A DNA stretch of 64,000 nucleotides from Osedax fenrisi (taxonomy: Eukaryota > Annelida > Polychaeta > Sabellida > Siboglinidae), in NCBI GenBank assembly GCA_964019155.1, contig OZ025243.1:14433444-14497443 (forward strand). Direction: 5' to 3'. The notes under the pieces were generated by a model, which was not told the origin of the DNA, did no database searches, and was given only the letters and a program-made list of their open reading frames with translations. Positions 1 through 13,192 of this stretch are shown in pieces. A program made the position numbers and the translations under genes. Positions within the stretch are counted from its first letter, which is position 1, and the number at the start of each line of letters is the position of its first letter.

Positions 1-281
1 TTTATAGGCCAGATATGTATCACAGAAATGTTAATATATTTAAATTACATAATACAATACATATATGTAATTATGATAATCATGTCCCGTCATACATATG
101 TAGATTGCACATATAAGCTACAGCTTGTATGTCCTATTTATGTTGACTATTTAAAATATAACATAATTTAATTATATAATAACTGATAACGTATGATATC
201 AATAATAAAATTGAATAATTTAAATACATATAATATAAATTTGAGTGTTGAGTTTAAGAATCATGTTCTTTACATACACAG

Positions 282-2080
282 ATTATGGTGTGTTTGTTGG
301 TCAACTACTAGTGGTGCAACCATTAGTAGTGCAGACAATTTTATTCACTGCATGTAAAACCGACAAAACTGGTACAAATATGTATTATAACCACACACAG
401 TGTTGGCAAAAATCTAAGAAATATGTAAGAGTTTTTGGGTTATTTGGGTTTTTCTAGGGTTTTTGGGGTTTTTCTTTATCTTAAATTTAAAAATAAAAAA
501 ATCAAGAAAAAATATAAAAGAAAAATATATATATTATATAAATTATATAATATAATAGTGTTGTAATATATATATTAATATAATACTATAAAGGTTAATG
601 ACATTTTAAATTGTAAAATGGCAAGTATTCTAATAAATGATTTATATTATTATAAATAAATATAAATAATTAATATATATTTGAAATATAATTATATTTA
701 TATACTTAATAATAATATTTATTTATTAAATCACATATAATAATAGCAGATATAAATAGACTCCTCAGTATAAATATATATATATTGATTGATAGATTGA
801 AAGTTTATTTTAACACTTAAATAAATGATTTCTCAAAAGTGTATATATAGAATACAAATAATAGATTAGGTAAAACAATAAATACAATTAATAATAATAA
901 AATAAGATAGAATAAACGGTAAATTAATAAATAAAATAATAATGACAAACAATATTAGTGTTACAGGTTGCCACCTGATATAAATTGTTGTATATATTTC
1001 ATGAATTTTTTATACGATTTTATGGATCTAATATAGGGTGGGAGTGAATTCAATAGTTTTGGACTAATATAACTCAGTGCCCGAGTATTCATTTTTGAGG
1101 ATGGAGAATTAGGGTAGATAGAAAATGAGATTCGTGGTTTTTAAGAGATGGAAGGGAACATCTTTGTACTAGAGAAGCAGAAATATATGAGGGGCAATTC
1201 GAAGAGTATATTGAGGAATGAACAATAGATAGCATTCGATAAGCATATCGTTTGTTAAATGGGAACCATGGAGGTAAGTGTTGGTATGAGGAAGTAGAGG
1301 AATGATCTCGAATACATAGGTTATATGTTGTACGCATTGATGAATGAATAACTCGATTTAGTGGAGAGATAGAGGATAATGGAAGATTGATAAGGATTGA
1401 GGAACAGTAATCTATACGTTAGAGGACAAGGGAATTAACTAGAGTTTTAGTAAGAGATACAGTAATTGATTTTCGAATTTTTCTAATTCTAAATAGATGA
1501 TAATTTGCAGATTTAGTGATGGCAGTAATATGAGGAATGAAGGAAAGAGTAGAATCAAAAAGTACATATAAATATATATACCATTATTAACTTACTTGTA
1601 AATTAATTGAAATGTGATAATTAAATAATATTAATTAATTATATACTAAAACCCAGAAATAATAATGAAAACAAAAATGTAAAACCCCCAAAAAACCCAA
1701 AAACCGCTACAATTTTCAAAAGGTTAAAACCCAACCCAACCCTTACTTCTGCCAACCCTTACCACACCACAAGTGGTAGAAAGGACACTAGTTGTGTAGC
1801 GTGTTTTTCGTTAGACATATATGTCTCTCTCCTACATATTATGTTAACCGCACCCATAATAAGCTCCGCCCATAAATATACGTACGTATATGTGTGACGT
1901 CACAATCGTGACGGTATTGCTATTTTTAGGTATGCGCGCATTTATTTACAAATGATTAATCAATGGTATAATTATACCAGTTGCTAGTTAAAATAGAAAC
2001 ACTAGTGTATTGGTTTTATATGCAGTGAATACAAGTTTCTTTACTCCACCACTAATGTTTGACCAACAACACACCATAAC
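282..2080. repeat. Inverted-repeat structure enclosing the decayed LINE
   Basis: The left arm at 282-370 (ATTATGGTGTGTTTGTTGGT, then CACTGCATGTAAAACC) is matched in reverse orientation at about 2000-2080. Further in, a G-rich stretch (434-474, with TTTGGGTTTTT) mirrors a C-rich stretch (1681-1760, CCCAACCCAACCC). The arms are diverged and gapped. It may be an old foldback transposon into which the LINE inserted, or two inverted copies of one repeat. Confidence 0.55.
786..1575 (-). mobile_element. Decayed LINE 3' fragment related to the 13.7-kb element
   Basis: Read on the minus strand, the fragment encodes TKTLVNSLVL, then a stop, then RIDYCSS, then SSMRTTYNLCIRDHSSTSSY and NSLPPYIRSIKSYKKFM. 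These align with TKTLINALVLSRIDYCSS, SSIRTTYCLTRLDHSTTTSH and NSLPPTIRSIRSHKRFI of the plus-strand LINE. The 3' end shows AATAAACTTTCAATC and an (ATCA)n-like tail near 786. It has point stops and at least one frame disruption, so it is a pseudogene fragment of a related but distinct subfamily. Confidence 0.85.
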
Positions 2081-2563
2081 CCTTAGAGTATACAATGGTA
2101 TACCTGCAAGTATACTGAACCATGTATACATGCAGTACCATGGTACATGCATTGTACTCAAAATCTATGCATTTTATACTCGTTAATATTTAATATTATC
2201 AAGAATCTATTTTAGATAAAAAATAGCATAGAAATAATCTATACATATATACATAACTTAATATATACGTGCACAAACTTGATACAAGCATGCTAATAAC
2301 ACGTGTTCACAAACTAATAGGCAATCATCCTATAGCATGTATATAGGAATAATCACATTATAAGTAATGTACAATGCAGCTGTACTGACGTACCATGATA
2401 ATGTAGTACACATACTACCGTTATAGTGTGTATTAAGGGGCGTGTCCAGTCGTGATTAGGTATTACGTAACATATTGCATCATAACGAAGTTACGCAACA
2501 TCTAGGTGAACGCATCACACGCGAACCCTAATAACTTAGTATATATATGAGTGTATATAATAA

Positions 2564-2602
<39 letters not shown>

Positions 2603-2723
2603 GAGTACGAATATAAATATCTGATAAAAATGTACCCCTCAAGTTGTAGATCTGTACATTGTACATATTATAAATAACTATAAGAGGGCCATGACAATGT
2701 AAAACAAAAATGGTAATAATCTA

Positions 2724-2764
<41 letters not shown>

Positions 2765-2827
2765 TAATTACTAATAGATGTACCATACACGATAGTATGT
2801 ACAATATTACATATAATAGTTATAGAG

Positions 2828-2957
2828 CCACTACCACACACCACCTCTACTACCCTCACCACTACTACCACACACCACCTCTACTACCCTCACCACTACT
2901 ACCACCACTACCACACACAACCTCACCACTACTACCACCACCACTACTACAACCACC
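2828..2957 (+). repeat. CCACTACTACCACACACC minisatellite
   Basis: A unit of about 34 bp built from CCACACACCACC and TCTACTACCCTCACCACTAC repeats with 34-bp spacing, then degenerates into CCA/CTA triplets. Confidence 0.85.
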
Positions 2958-3893
2958 TGTACATATGAGCATGTAAGTATCTATATATCTATATAGAACG
3001 TATACGTTCTTAATAAGCACTGCTTATGTATACATATATGGTATGTGTGTGGGTGTGGATGTGTGGTGAGATGCATTATCAACCCGTGTGCAATAGAGCG
3101 TGACCGTCAATACAGATGAACACCGTGTACACATATGTGTACAGGTGGCCGCTATGCCCTATAGTTAACAATATATGACCACGACCCACGATGCAACAAT
3201 ACGTTATCACTGCACATACATGTACTTTACAATGAACTGTATACAGAAAATGTATGAGAATTGGTAAATATATTATATATACATACATAGGTATAGTGAT
3301 ATGATATGACGTAACCACGTGATATGGGGTTGATGATGACATTCTCATTGTTTATGTTACGTAATATAATAACAACTATAATGGGGTTATCACATCAATA
3401 CCGTTTTTCATTTTTCGTCCGTCGAATTTCCGTCCTTGGATTTTAATCGTCCAAACGGATGAAATTGACGGACCTAAATATATACCCTCTCACACTAATA
3501 CCCACCGATTTGTATTTATGTATATATTGTATTGCAACCTACGATTTTAAAATATATATGATATATCAACACATATATTTAAATAAACTTTCATTCATAT
3601 AAAAAGTAAAGTTATTTAAATATATAATGTAGTGATACCTATTAATAGGTTATATAATTTATATAATAAATATAATTATAACATAAATGATTGATTTTCA
3701 TACTTTGATGTATTTGCCGTCCGGCGTATGCGACGTATACGTCAAATATGGATAATTTCTATTTCAATTGTTCATCCGTCAAAATAGAGATATGGTATAT
3801 ATACCAGGTATACCTATAGTTTCATCCTTATTCTAGCAGTATTGATGTGATAACACCTCCATAAAACAATACAGCTATTGAACAGTATATACA

Positions 3894-3944
<51 letters not shown>

Positions 3945-4525
3945 ATATATATATACTAAAATTAAACGCATGTTTGCACAGTGATATACGTAGACATATT
4001 ATAGCAAGTTGTGTCGGGTAATCAGTCTGGTAATAGACTTATTACACACGTCGCGTGTTTAATATCGCACGCATGCGTGTGCCTTGCGGTGTGCGCACAC
4101 GTACGAGGTGTGTACTATCCGCGCGTACGGTGACCCCGGTTGACCTATGGGTTGATGTAGCGTCCTTCATTTAAAAACTGTTCTTAATTCTTAATACATG
4201 GTTTTAGAATATTTGTGTAGACTATAAAATATATTTATGATCTAATAATTTAATATAACCATAATATAACAATACATTTTCTCAAAGTTGATGTATTTTC
4301 ACGGGTATAAATTAAACATTGCGTTTGTTGAGTATACCGTTGAAAAACAAATAAATGTAAATAAATAATCAGGGGGAAAGTCTCCGATTACTGACCCCTA
4401 AATGATTATTTGTAATGACGTATTCAATATTAAATATATTTATTTGAAAATTTGCAAATAGGGAATATTATGGAAATGAATAATGTGGCTATTTTAAATT
4501 TTTGATATAATATATTTACTAGAAT

Positions 4526-4575
4526 AAACAGGGGGGTCGGTAATCGGATACATGTACCTAATACCGACCCCTTAT
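4526..4575. repeat. GGGGTCGGTA hairpin and related short inverted repeats
   Basis: GGGGTCGGTA at about 4533 pairs with TACCGACCCC at about 4555. A related GGATTACTGACCCC-type arm lies at about 4370-4405. These could be relics of a small foldback element. Confidence 0.5.
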
Positions 4576-5463
4576 CCTATTACCTACCCCCTAATATAAT
4601 CGTGATATAAATAATTGTAGTATTATAATATCCAATAAAAATAGTAGGTATACATAAATATAATTAATTATAATATTAACGCAATTTATTTTGTATTGCA
4701 TTTATGTTTTAATAGTAATATTAAATTTAAATTTAAACTTTATAGTAATTATATTAAAATGTCCCAAAATAATGATTTTCAGTTGTAACGAATTATTAAA
4801 AGCATGTTATTGTTTTAAATTTTATATTTATACGATTACATAATTTAATATATATATGTTTATATAGAGTTCGGTAGAGGACGTGCCAAGGATCATGCTA
4901 CACTGTAAAAACCGGGTAAAATGGGCCATTCTATTGTTTTTTTAAATTATAATATCTATAACAAAATTATATTATTTAATAACTAAATGTTTAATTAAAT
5001 GAAAATACGAGCTATAGGATGAATCCCACCGATATATACGTGTATGCATGTCGTGCATTGCATGTCGTTCACACGCCTATATATGTGTGCATTTCTGATG
5101 GGTCCATATTAATAACATATAAATAACCAGGAACATCCTGGCAATAACTATAAATGAATATATAACGTGTAGGTCTCCTCTATAGTACACTATTATACTA
5201 GGTACACTAGGTATATATCTGTTACCAGTGATACACCGTGCATTGCTACAGTGAATAGTTCTAAAGAAGCATCACCACCGTACTTAAGTATTCTCTCACC
5301 AGGGGAGAATACCGGCTCTCTTACACAGCGTATAAATCTACTGAAACATCACTAACTGGCTCATCTATAGATCACTATATCCAAGACCTTCTATAGGAGG
5401 TATATATATAACATCGAGGTTATAGGAGGTCTTGCTATATCTCTATAGATAACGTATACATAC

Positions 5464-5503
5464 CATCGATGTAAATAAAAGTGTACTTTTATTTACATCG
5501 ATG
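5464..5503. repeat. Perfect 40-bp palindromic hairpin
   Basis: CATCGATGTAAATAAAAGT is followed by GT and then its exact reverse complement: two 19-bp arms and a 2-bp centre. It is a strong cruciform or hairpin candidate. Confidence 0.9.
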
Positions 5504-5867
5504 ATACATACATACTTATCAATACACCCATCCTCTTCATATAAGGATGGACCTGTAGGTCTATATATGTGTGCAATACTCGACATCTCCTCACATGTTA
5601 ACACTATACACCATACACCATACACTACACTGTATGACCTCTCGAGTAATTGATATATGAATCTCTGCTGCTCCTCTACACTGGATTACATAATATCTTT
5701 ATAATCGCCATTTTGTTACCGACATATATAACCACGTATAACCCACATTTATTGACTCACGGTGTTTCTCAAGGTTATTCTCTCGACCTAATAATTTGCA
5801 CCGTATATATATATGCCTATATGCCTATAGTATAGGTATGTATATAGTATACGGTAGTGATAGGTAA

Positions 5868-5909
5868 GATACAGGTAGATACAGGTAGATACAGGTAGAT
5901 ACAGGTAAA
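5868..5909 (+). repeat. ACAGGTAGAT 10-bp tandem repeat
   Basis: About four consecutive ACAGGTAGAT units, the last changed to ACAGGTAAAC. Confidence 0.9.
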
Positions 5910-6519
5910 CACATTACATTAGAATTAGGTTTCATATATTTAATTTTAACTCGGTTTCTTGATTCGAGTCACTTCTAATACTACTTCTACACTTCTAAGA
6001 CACAATACCCTATCCCTGTGGCGTTATCACCGCATGGTAATATGTAGCTGTGTATACGTTGTATAGTATACAATGCTGATAGTGGCTGTAGTCGACCAGT
6101 GTCATGTATATATATAGGTGAGTGAGTATGTGCGACGCACATTGTGCGCGTGTGTGTGCGTGTGTGTGTGTGTGAATAGTATACAAATGCAGGCAGTTCA
6201 ACACATTGACCCGAGTGGTCAACGTGTGCGAATGGGGTTAGTGCCGCCCACACAATAGAAGCCCCACCCCCTTACCAGCAGTAGCTGACCACGACCCACT
6301 AACAATAGACACAACATATATGATAGCTCTAACGATGCGGTCAACAGTGAACTAGATACAGAAGTGCACGTCACCTACAGCTAGCTAGGGAGAGGTAGTG
6401 TGTGTGTTACAGAGGTATTACGTAATCACGTGAGGGGTGCATGGTAACCACGTGATGTGGGGGGTGCGGGTGTGGCGTATTGTGGGGGTTACGTAATATG
6501 CACTCGATACATCGTCAGC

Positions 6520-6570
6520 CGGACATAAGCGGCGCTATAGCGGACCGGATATAAGCGGCGATAGACTATA
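6520..6570 (+). repeat. Tandem GGACATAAGCGGCG-type repeat
   Basis: Two units of roughly 25 bp: CCGGACATAAGCGGCGCTAT and CCGGATATAAGCGGCGATAG. It is much richer in GC than its surroundings and sits just left of the 6.7-kb nested palindrome. Confidence 0.75.
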
Positions 6571-6705
6571 AGGTACTGCTAGTAGCAAAGCCCATGCTGG
6601 TAGGGCTATGGTACTAGTAGAGAAGCACACACATACACACACACACACACATACGCACACTATAGCAAAACCCTTTGACTACAGTGTGCGTGTTATAGCG
6701 AATAG

Positions 6706-6941
6706 GCAGATATAACAACGACATGCGTACGCTGGGCAATCAGTAGTAATCGTTTGTTCATACACATGTTCATACACATGTTTACACGCATGTTTACACG
6801 CATGTTTACACGCATGTTTACACACAAACGCCTACTACTGATTACCCCAGCGCCATGGCGTAGATTATGCATAGATTCGCCGTATTTTTGGTAAACTAAA
6901 ACGCTCCATGCCCAGCGCACGCATATCGTTGTTATATCTGC
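6706..6941. repeat. Nested palindrome with internal 12-bp minisatellite
   Basis: Outer 31-bp arms begin GCAGATATAACAACGA (6706-6736) and are matched in reverse at 6911-6941 with two mismatches. A second, inner pair (6737-6756 CAATCAGTAGTAATCGTTTG, and 6825-6846) is followed by a further CCCAGCGC. The loop at 6756-6822 is about 5.5 copies of a 12-bp unit, GTTTACACGCAT or GTTCATACACAT. It is likely a composite foldback element. The 75-codon minus frame here is just the repeat. Confidence 0.85.
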
Positions 6942-6997
6942 ATATATGATATAGCGTGAAGACTATAGTGTTTGTGTATGTGTTTGTGTATGTATTT

Positions 6998-7035
<38 letters not shown>

Positions 7036-7074
7036 TATATTATAATATACCATACAATATTGTACTTTAAAATC

Positions 7075-7116
<42 letters not shown>

Positions 7117-7789
7117 TCACTATTATGTGTATATATCTCGTACAAACTGTATTATATTGTTTACATATTATAATTAGTTAAATATATTAATTTATATATT
7201 CGGAATTTATAAATATATATAATATTACTTATTTTAAATAAATATTTAATATTAACAAAATAATATATAGGGTGATAATTATCGGTCATACAATATATAC
7301 TTATAAATGATTATGGGGTTAAAGTTGAACTATAGTTAAGATAACTAACATAAACATCCGAGATCAATAAAACACAAATAAATAGCAAGCATTTTGGGAA
7401 CGGCAGGGAATTCGAAGTTAGCATGATTTTATGTGGGTACATCAATAAATAGCGCTATATTATCCCATGAAAACGCCCTATCTAAATATATATCCGACTT
7501 CGTTGAAACATGACAAGATCAAAGTATTAATAGATAAGCAAAAGCATTATGTATTTACATGATGGTAACGATGGTGATATAAATAGATTGAATATTACAA
7601 TTGAGTTTACAATTGAAAATGTGAACACACGCACTGAATTACGATCGGTGCATGCAACCACTGAAAGAGAACACGTTACGTAAAGAATAGATGTTTATTT
7701 ATAGATATTTATGTATCCCTTGTGTAATAAGGGAGGATTAATTAATTACATGTATAAATAATTGAATATCTATACATATATAGTTACAT

Positions 7790-7816
7790 GCACACACACA
7801 CACACACACATACACC

Positions 7817-7861
<45 letters not shown>

Positions 7862-7880
7862 TTATTTATATATATATATA
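7790..7880. repeat. (CA)n and (AT)n microsatellite
   Basis: (AC)n is followed by CATACACCCACAT and long (AT)n runs. Similar (AT)n tracts lie at 7005-7033 and 7079-7110. Confidence 0.9.
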
Positions 7881-7964
7881 TATAAATGATGTATATTGAG
7901 TGAGATCCCATTCATAAGGTTACACTTGTCCTAATCTGTTGACCTATATACTATAATTAAATAT

Positions 7965-8326
7965 CCCAGCTAACAGTAATAGAAGCATAATAGCAGCATA
8001 ACAGCATATGCTAGATCCTCAAATGTTTACATTTTGCTATTATGCTGCTATTAAATGTCTGTTATGCTGCTATTAATTTGTCATGCTATTATGCTGATGT
8101 TATGCTGCTATTATGCTGTCATTATGCTAATATTATGCTGCTATTAATTTTAAAAGTATATTATGCTGCTGTTATTAGAATATCAGTATAATAGCAGCAT
8201 AATAGCATAACAAATTAATAGTAGCATAATAGACATTTAATAGCAGCATAATAGCACAATGTAAACATTTGAGGCTATTCAATATGCTGTTATGCTGCTA
8301 TCATGCTGCTATTACTGTTTGCTGGG
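7965..8326. mobile_element. 362-bp foldback element built of TATTATGCTGCTAT units
   Basis: The ends CCCAGCTAACAGTAATAG and CTATTACTGTTTGCTGGG are inverted. About 130 bp of each arm pair with few mismatches; shared blocks include CTCAAATGTTTACATT and TATTATGCTGCTATTAAATG. The arms themselves are made of imperfect TATTATGCTGCT repeats. No coding frame is present. No obvious target duplication is seen beyond a base or two, so the superfamily is undetermined. Confidence 0.85.
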
Positions 8327-9079
8327 TTGTACAGTGTACACTCTCTAACCATATAGTTAATGAGAATAATATAATCAAATAGTCCTATTGAAAAGTGATA
8401 TTACCAATAAGTATTCGTAAATATAAACATATTTAAACCATTGTCTTTAATTGAATCATTTTACCCTCTATTACCCTCTATTTTGCTGATAAAATAGGAC
8501 AATATTTATTGGTGGGGTACATTTGATTAGAATTGTATTTGCTTATTTTTTTCTTTCAGATCCATCAACATATCTTACAGTTTGAGTATATAATATACCA
8601 GTACAAGTTGGTTAGGGCCGTCTTAAGATATTGCATTATCAGAATTTACTATTCATTTGTTGACTTACTTTTTATTTAAAACTTTTAGAATTTCTCATTC
8701 TCCCATATTATTACATTTATTGGCTCCAACAATTAATAACCTATTATCGGTAAATTTTATTTTTGGTAAATTAAATTATCTTCTATTTCTTAATTTATAT
8801 TTGACATTCAATTTAATAATACTATTATGCATTATACATATAACTTGTTTATGATGATTATATTATGTAGGCTAAGTTAATTCTATGATACCATTGATTA
8901 TTGTGTATAAGTTGTACTGGATATATTGCATATGTTAGCTATATTTGTGTATTATGTTTGCAAGATTATAGTGAGTGTTTTTAGTGTATTTTATGTATGT
9001 GTGTGTAAGGTTTATTAGATGTATAGTGTGTATTATGTGTATATGGTTACATATATGTATGTGAGGTGTGTATGAGGTG
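8327..9079. other. AT-rich stretch, nothing recognised
   Basis: A 65-codon frame at 8657-8854 is Leu/Ile/Phe-rich as expected from AT-rich DNA. I found no motif or codon signal that supports a gene. Confidence 0.6.
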
Positions 9080-9276
9080 TATTATGTGTACAGTGTACAG
9101 TGTACACTGTACACATAATGTACACATAATGTACACATAATGTACACTGTACAATGTACAGTGTACATTGTACATTATACAGTGTACAATGTACATATTA
9201 CAATGTGTATTACTCACATAATATATCATGTACACTGTACATTGTACGGTGTACATGATATATTATGTGAGTAATA
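9080..9276. repeat. GTGTAC/TGTACA palindromic cluster with a 27-bp-arm hairpin
   Basis: Repeated TACAGTGTACA, TGTACACATAA and similar self-complementary units fill the segment. At its right end ATTACTCACATAATATATCA (9210 onward), extended to 27 bp, pairs perfectly with the reverse at about 9249-9275 around a TGTACATTGTACG loop. Confidence 0.85.
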
Positions 9277-12200
9277 TATTATATATGCAGGTATAGTATT
9301 TTTGTGGTATTAAGGTTAGGTTCGACTTCTGTTGTATAAATAGATTTGTATATGTATTTAATAGGAAAAATAGTGGTCTACCCAAAGTGTATTATCTTAT
9401 TTTTTAATTTATTTATTCAATACAATATTTAATACAATGATAGATATTATATTGATCTATAATAATTGCATTTTTTATAGAACATGAAAGAAAATATTGA
9501 ATATAAATAATTTGTAACTAAAAAATTATTATTATTTTGAAAATAAAAGATAAAATTATAAATATTTTAAATTTTTCCTATTATTAATTTTGTAAAAATG
9601 CAAATATTATATAAGTATATATATTGTAAATTATCTGAAAATTTAAATTAATTGAATGCATTATTCAATGAATTAATAGTGTTCGAATGAATTAAATTAG
9701 TAAAAATAATTATTACTAGTAAATTAATTCTAAAGATATACAATATAATTATGAAATATATATAGAGACGATACATTATCAAATTATGTTATTATAAATA
9801 AATAGCCACCTATGAATTTATTTATTTAAATATATATATATATATATAACATTCTTTATGTTAGCTTTTAAAATTCTAAAAACGATCTTTAATTCATTAA
9901 ATTATGATGATTATTAAATTTAATTAATTTGTTTAAATTATTATTACAATTTATTTAAATGATATACATTTAAAAGTGTTTATTTTATAGTAATATTTTA
10001 CTAAAGCACATGGTTTATATTATATAAACCATAAAATATATATCATTTTAAAGATAATATTTTGTATTTTAATATCATTTAAAAAAATGTAAATATAACT
10101 ATTGTTCTCAATTTCAGAGGTAACCTACCATTAGGTATGTAAGTATGGTAGGTGTAAATGTATATTACATGGGTAAAGTATATTATTTGTATCGTGTTAT
10201 ATATATATATGTATTATTGGAGTTAATGATTTAAATTGGTGCTATATGTGTTTCTCCATATTTCTGAGAAAGAATTGAAATATGGAATACATAATGTAAA
10301 TATAAATATTTTATATATTAATACTAATAAATTTATATTTATTGGCTACTTTCAAAATACTATAATTTAATTTATATGAGATATTATTTAATATTTAAAT
10401 AGTATTATTATTTTAAGGAAAATAGAAATACTTTTGTTTTTTTTTAATTAATATTAAATTATAATTTTCAAGACATTTGTTGGTACTAATATTTAGATTT
10501 TATAAGTTAATAGATGACACCATCAAAGTAGTATCATCAGCAAAAAGCAGTATTGATTAAGTAACAACAGAGATTGTCCAATAGAAAAATTTCAAATATA
10601 TTATTAATTATAATAATTGAATGTAAGACTCACATTGTGAGTTTACCTTGTTTATAATTGTTATTTATACCCTATTTTATTTACAGATAGTTTGTTTTCA
10701 ATTTTAATGAAATACCCTAACATATAATTCAAGATTTTTTTTTATAATATTTCGTGATTTTATATAATAATTTGTATTTCATATTGATTGGGAAACCTCC
10801 GAGTCAAGTTGTAGGTCTAGCTAATGTTTATCTTAGCTTGTATATCGTGTCCTGGTTATTCATCATACTCAGTCTGATGCTGATATATATAATGCCATTT
10901 ATAACACTCGCATCAAATGTGCTATTATCTATTGTATATTAATAAATATGTAATGTGGGAATACTCATAAATTATATGGATCATATATACGATAATTAAT
11001 TAATAATTTTATATGAGTTATATGTGGATATATATATATATTTATATATTAATCATAATAAAACCAAAGATGTATTGTTTATTATATATCTTTAGTATAA
11101 CTATAATTTATATTTACTAATATTTACACTATATATAAGCCTGGGTTTCATAGGTTTGTTTTTACTGCATATGATAAATAACTGGTAAATTTTTCTACAG
11201 AAATTTTTTTTATAAAGTAACCCGACTTACATACGTACAATGTAAACATATGAATCTCTATAGATGGGTACGGATATTGATTACAAAATTATTAATTTAT
11301 AAAATAGAAATTAACTAATGTCATTGACAAATAGGAATGATTATAATTATCATTAACATCCTGGTTCTAATAACTCAGATGGCGTTGTAATAATGGCATT
11401 AACTACAGATACCAGTAGTTAAAGTAAACATTACAGCAAAGATTTTGCGAAGCAAAGATATACACATCCCTATGCATGCAACGTAATTTAGTTATAGCCC
11501 CAACCGCTGCTAGCAGTAGTATCGAAATCACTGAAACAGATTTAGGTTCGGCTCTATTTGCATACAACAATGTTTTCATTGCTCTATTAAATTACATGCA
11601 ATATAAATTAGCTTTTACTCACTAAATATATACTTATAGCATTTAAAACATACATATCATATTTGTTTGTTATATATTAGTAATGAACACTTAGTTTTCA
11701 TCATATAAATATTAATTTAAAGCATATTATTTAACATTTTAAAAGTGTATAGTTAAATACAAATTTACATTATAAACAACGCATAGTTCCTAAAAGTAAC
11801 CCGCTATAGGTGGCACCAGGGTATTTTGTATACAAATACGAATTACACGATTTCGCGTAAGTGTTATATCTTTCCTTCGGAAAATCTTTGATTACAGTAT
11901 AAAGCATGTACATATGGTAAATATATTTTACACCTGACTCAGGTGACCTGAGTAATTATTTCAATTATACCAAACTTCAAAGCCCTACTGGCAGCCTTTA
12001 ATTAACAGACATAATAACAATTCTTTCACAGAAGTTATTTATATTATCTACAGATATAATGTTTAATATGCAAGCTTAATCCCAAAATACCAAACCACCT
12101 TACTGTACAGTTAACATTACAGTGTAAAGCATGCATACCATTGTAATAAACTTACCAATGCTGGTACTAAAGTGTTAACAGGGGTATATGTAAACATTAA

Positions 12201-12877
12201 ACACGGTGTGCTATTATATATGTTTACTTTAACATATGTTTTCTGTATTATACGATTATGATATGTATAAATATATACTATGTTATTTATATTTGTGGAT
12301 GTATGAAAATAAATGTAGTAAAATTAAAAAAATACACACATATATATATATATATCACATTAATGTAATATATATATATATATTGTATATAAAGGTATAT
12401 AGCATCTCCATATAGATATATATAGAGATGTAGGATAATGACATATGTAATGCTTCTTAGATTCAGCTGCTAGTGTACTTCAATGCAATATATTAACTCT
12501 AGAATACATATAACATAATATAATCAGATGCACACATATTAAGATGGTGATTATAAAGATGTATACAGTAGAATACAGATAATGTGGGGGTTATATATGG
12601 GCATGAAAAGTGTTGCAACATGTTATATAACTGATTTCAAGTAGAACTGTCGATGTTTCTTATATCTAATCCTTTATTAGATAACATATACTTTAAATAT
12701 CTAATTCAAACATTTCCCCAAATATTCCAAATGGTTCACACGTATTCATCAAACTCTTACTTCTGACTTTTATAATCAGGGATGTTTCCAGTAATTTAGT
12801 AAAGGGTGGTCCAAATTTAACAAATATATTTATAGAGTAATAAATGTAATAAATGTAAAGATGGTAAAATAGATCTT

Positions 12878-12955
<78 letters not shown>

Positions 12956-13130
12956 TGATATACCAAGTTCAAATGTATTCGCTATGCATTCAAGTTCAGT
13001 TTATTATTTATTCATATATTGGTTATACACTGTATATACTGTATATACTGTTATACACTATAATATACAGGTTTAGGTTTACAGGTCAAAGTTAACAATT
13101 AAACGTTAACAGTGTTTGATGTTCATACAC

Positions 13131-13192
<62 letters not shown>

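Larger units (their letters stand above)
2081..5400. other. AT-rich region without recognised genes
   Basis: It contains (AT)n tracts at 2570-2600, 2734-2761 and 3893-3954, a CCA/CTA minisatellite (see separate entry), TTACGTAA sites and small hairpins. Open frames here, such as 3079-3348 minus, are short and low-complexity. I see no conserved protein. Confidence 0.6.

Noticed and set aside
6756..6822. CRISPR-like array of 12-bp units
   Set aside because: The units are contiguous, without spacers, in a eukaryotic genome; it is a minisatellite.
10754..10942. 62-codon hydrophobic frame
   Set aside because: Expected from AT-rich sequence; no motif, homologue or splice signal that I can support.
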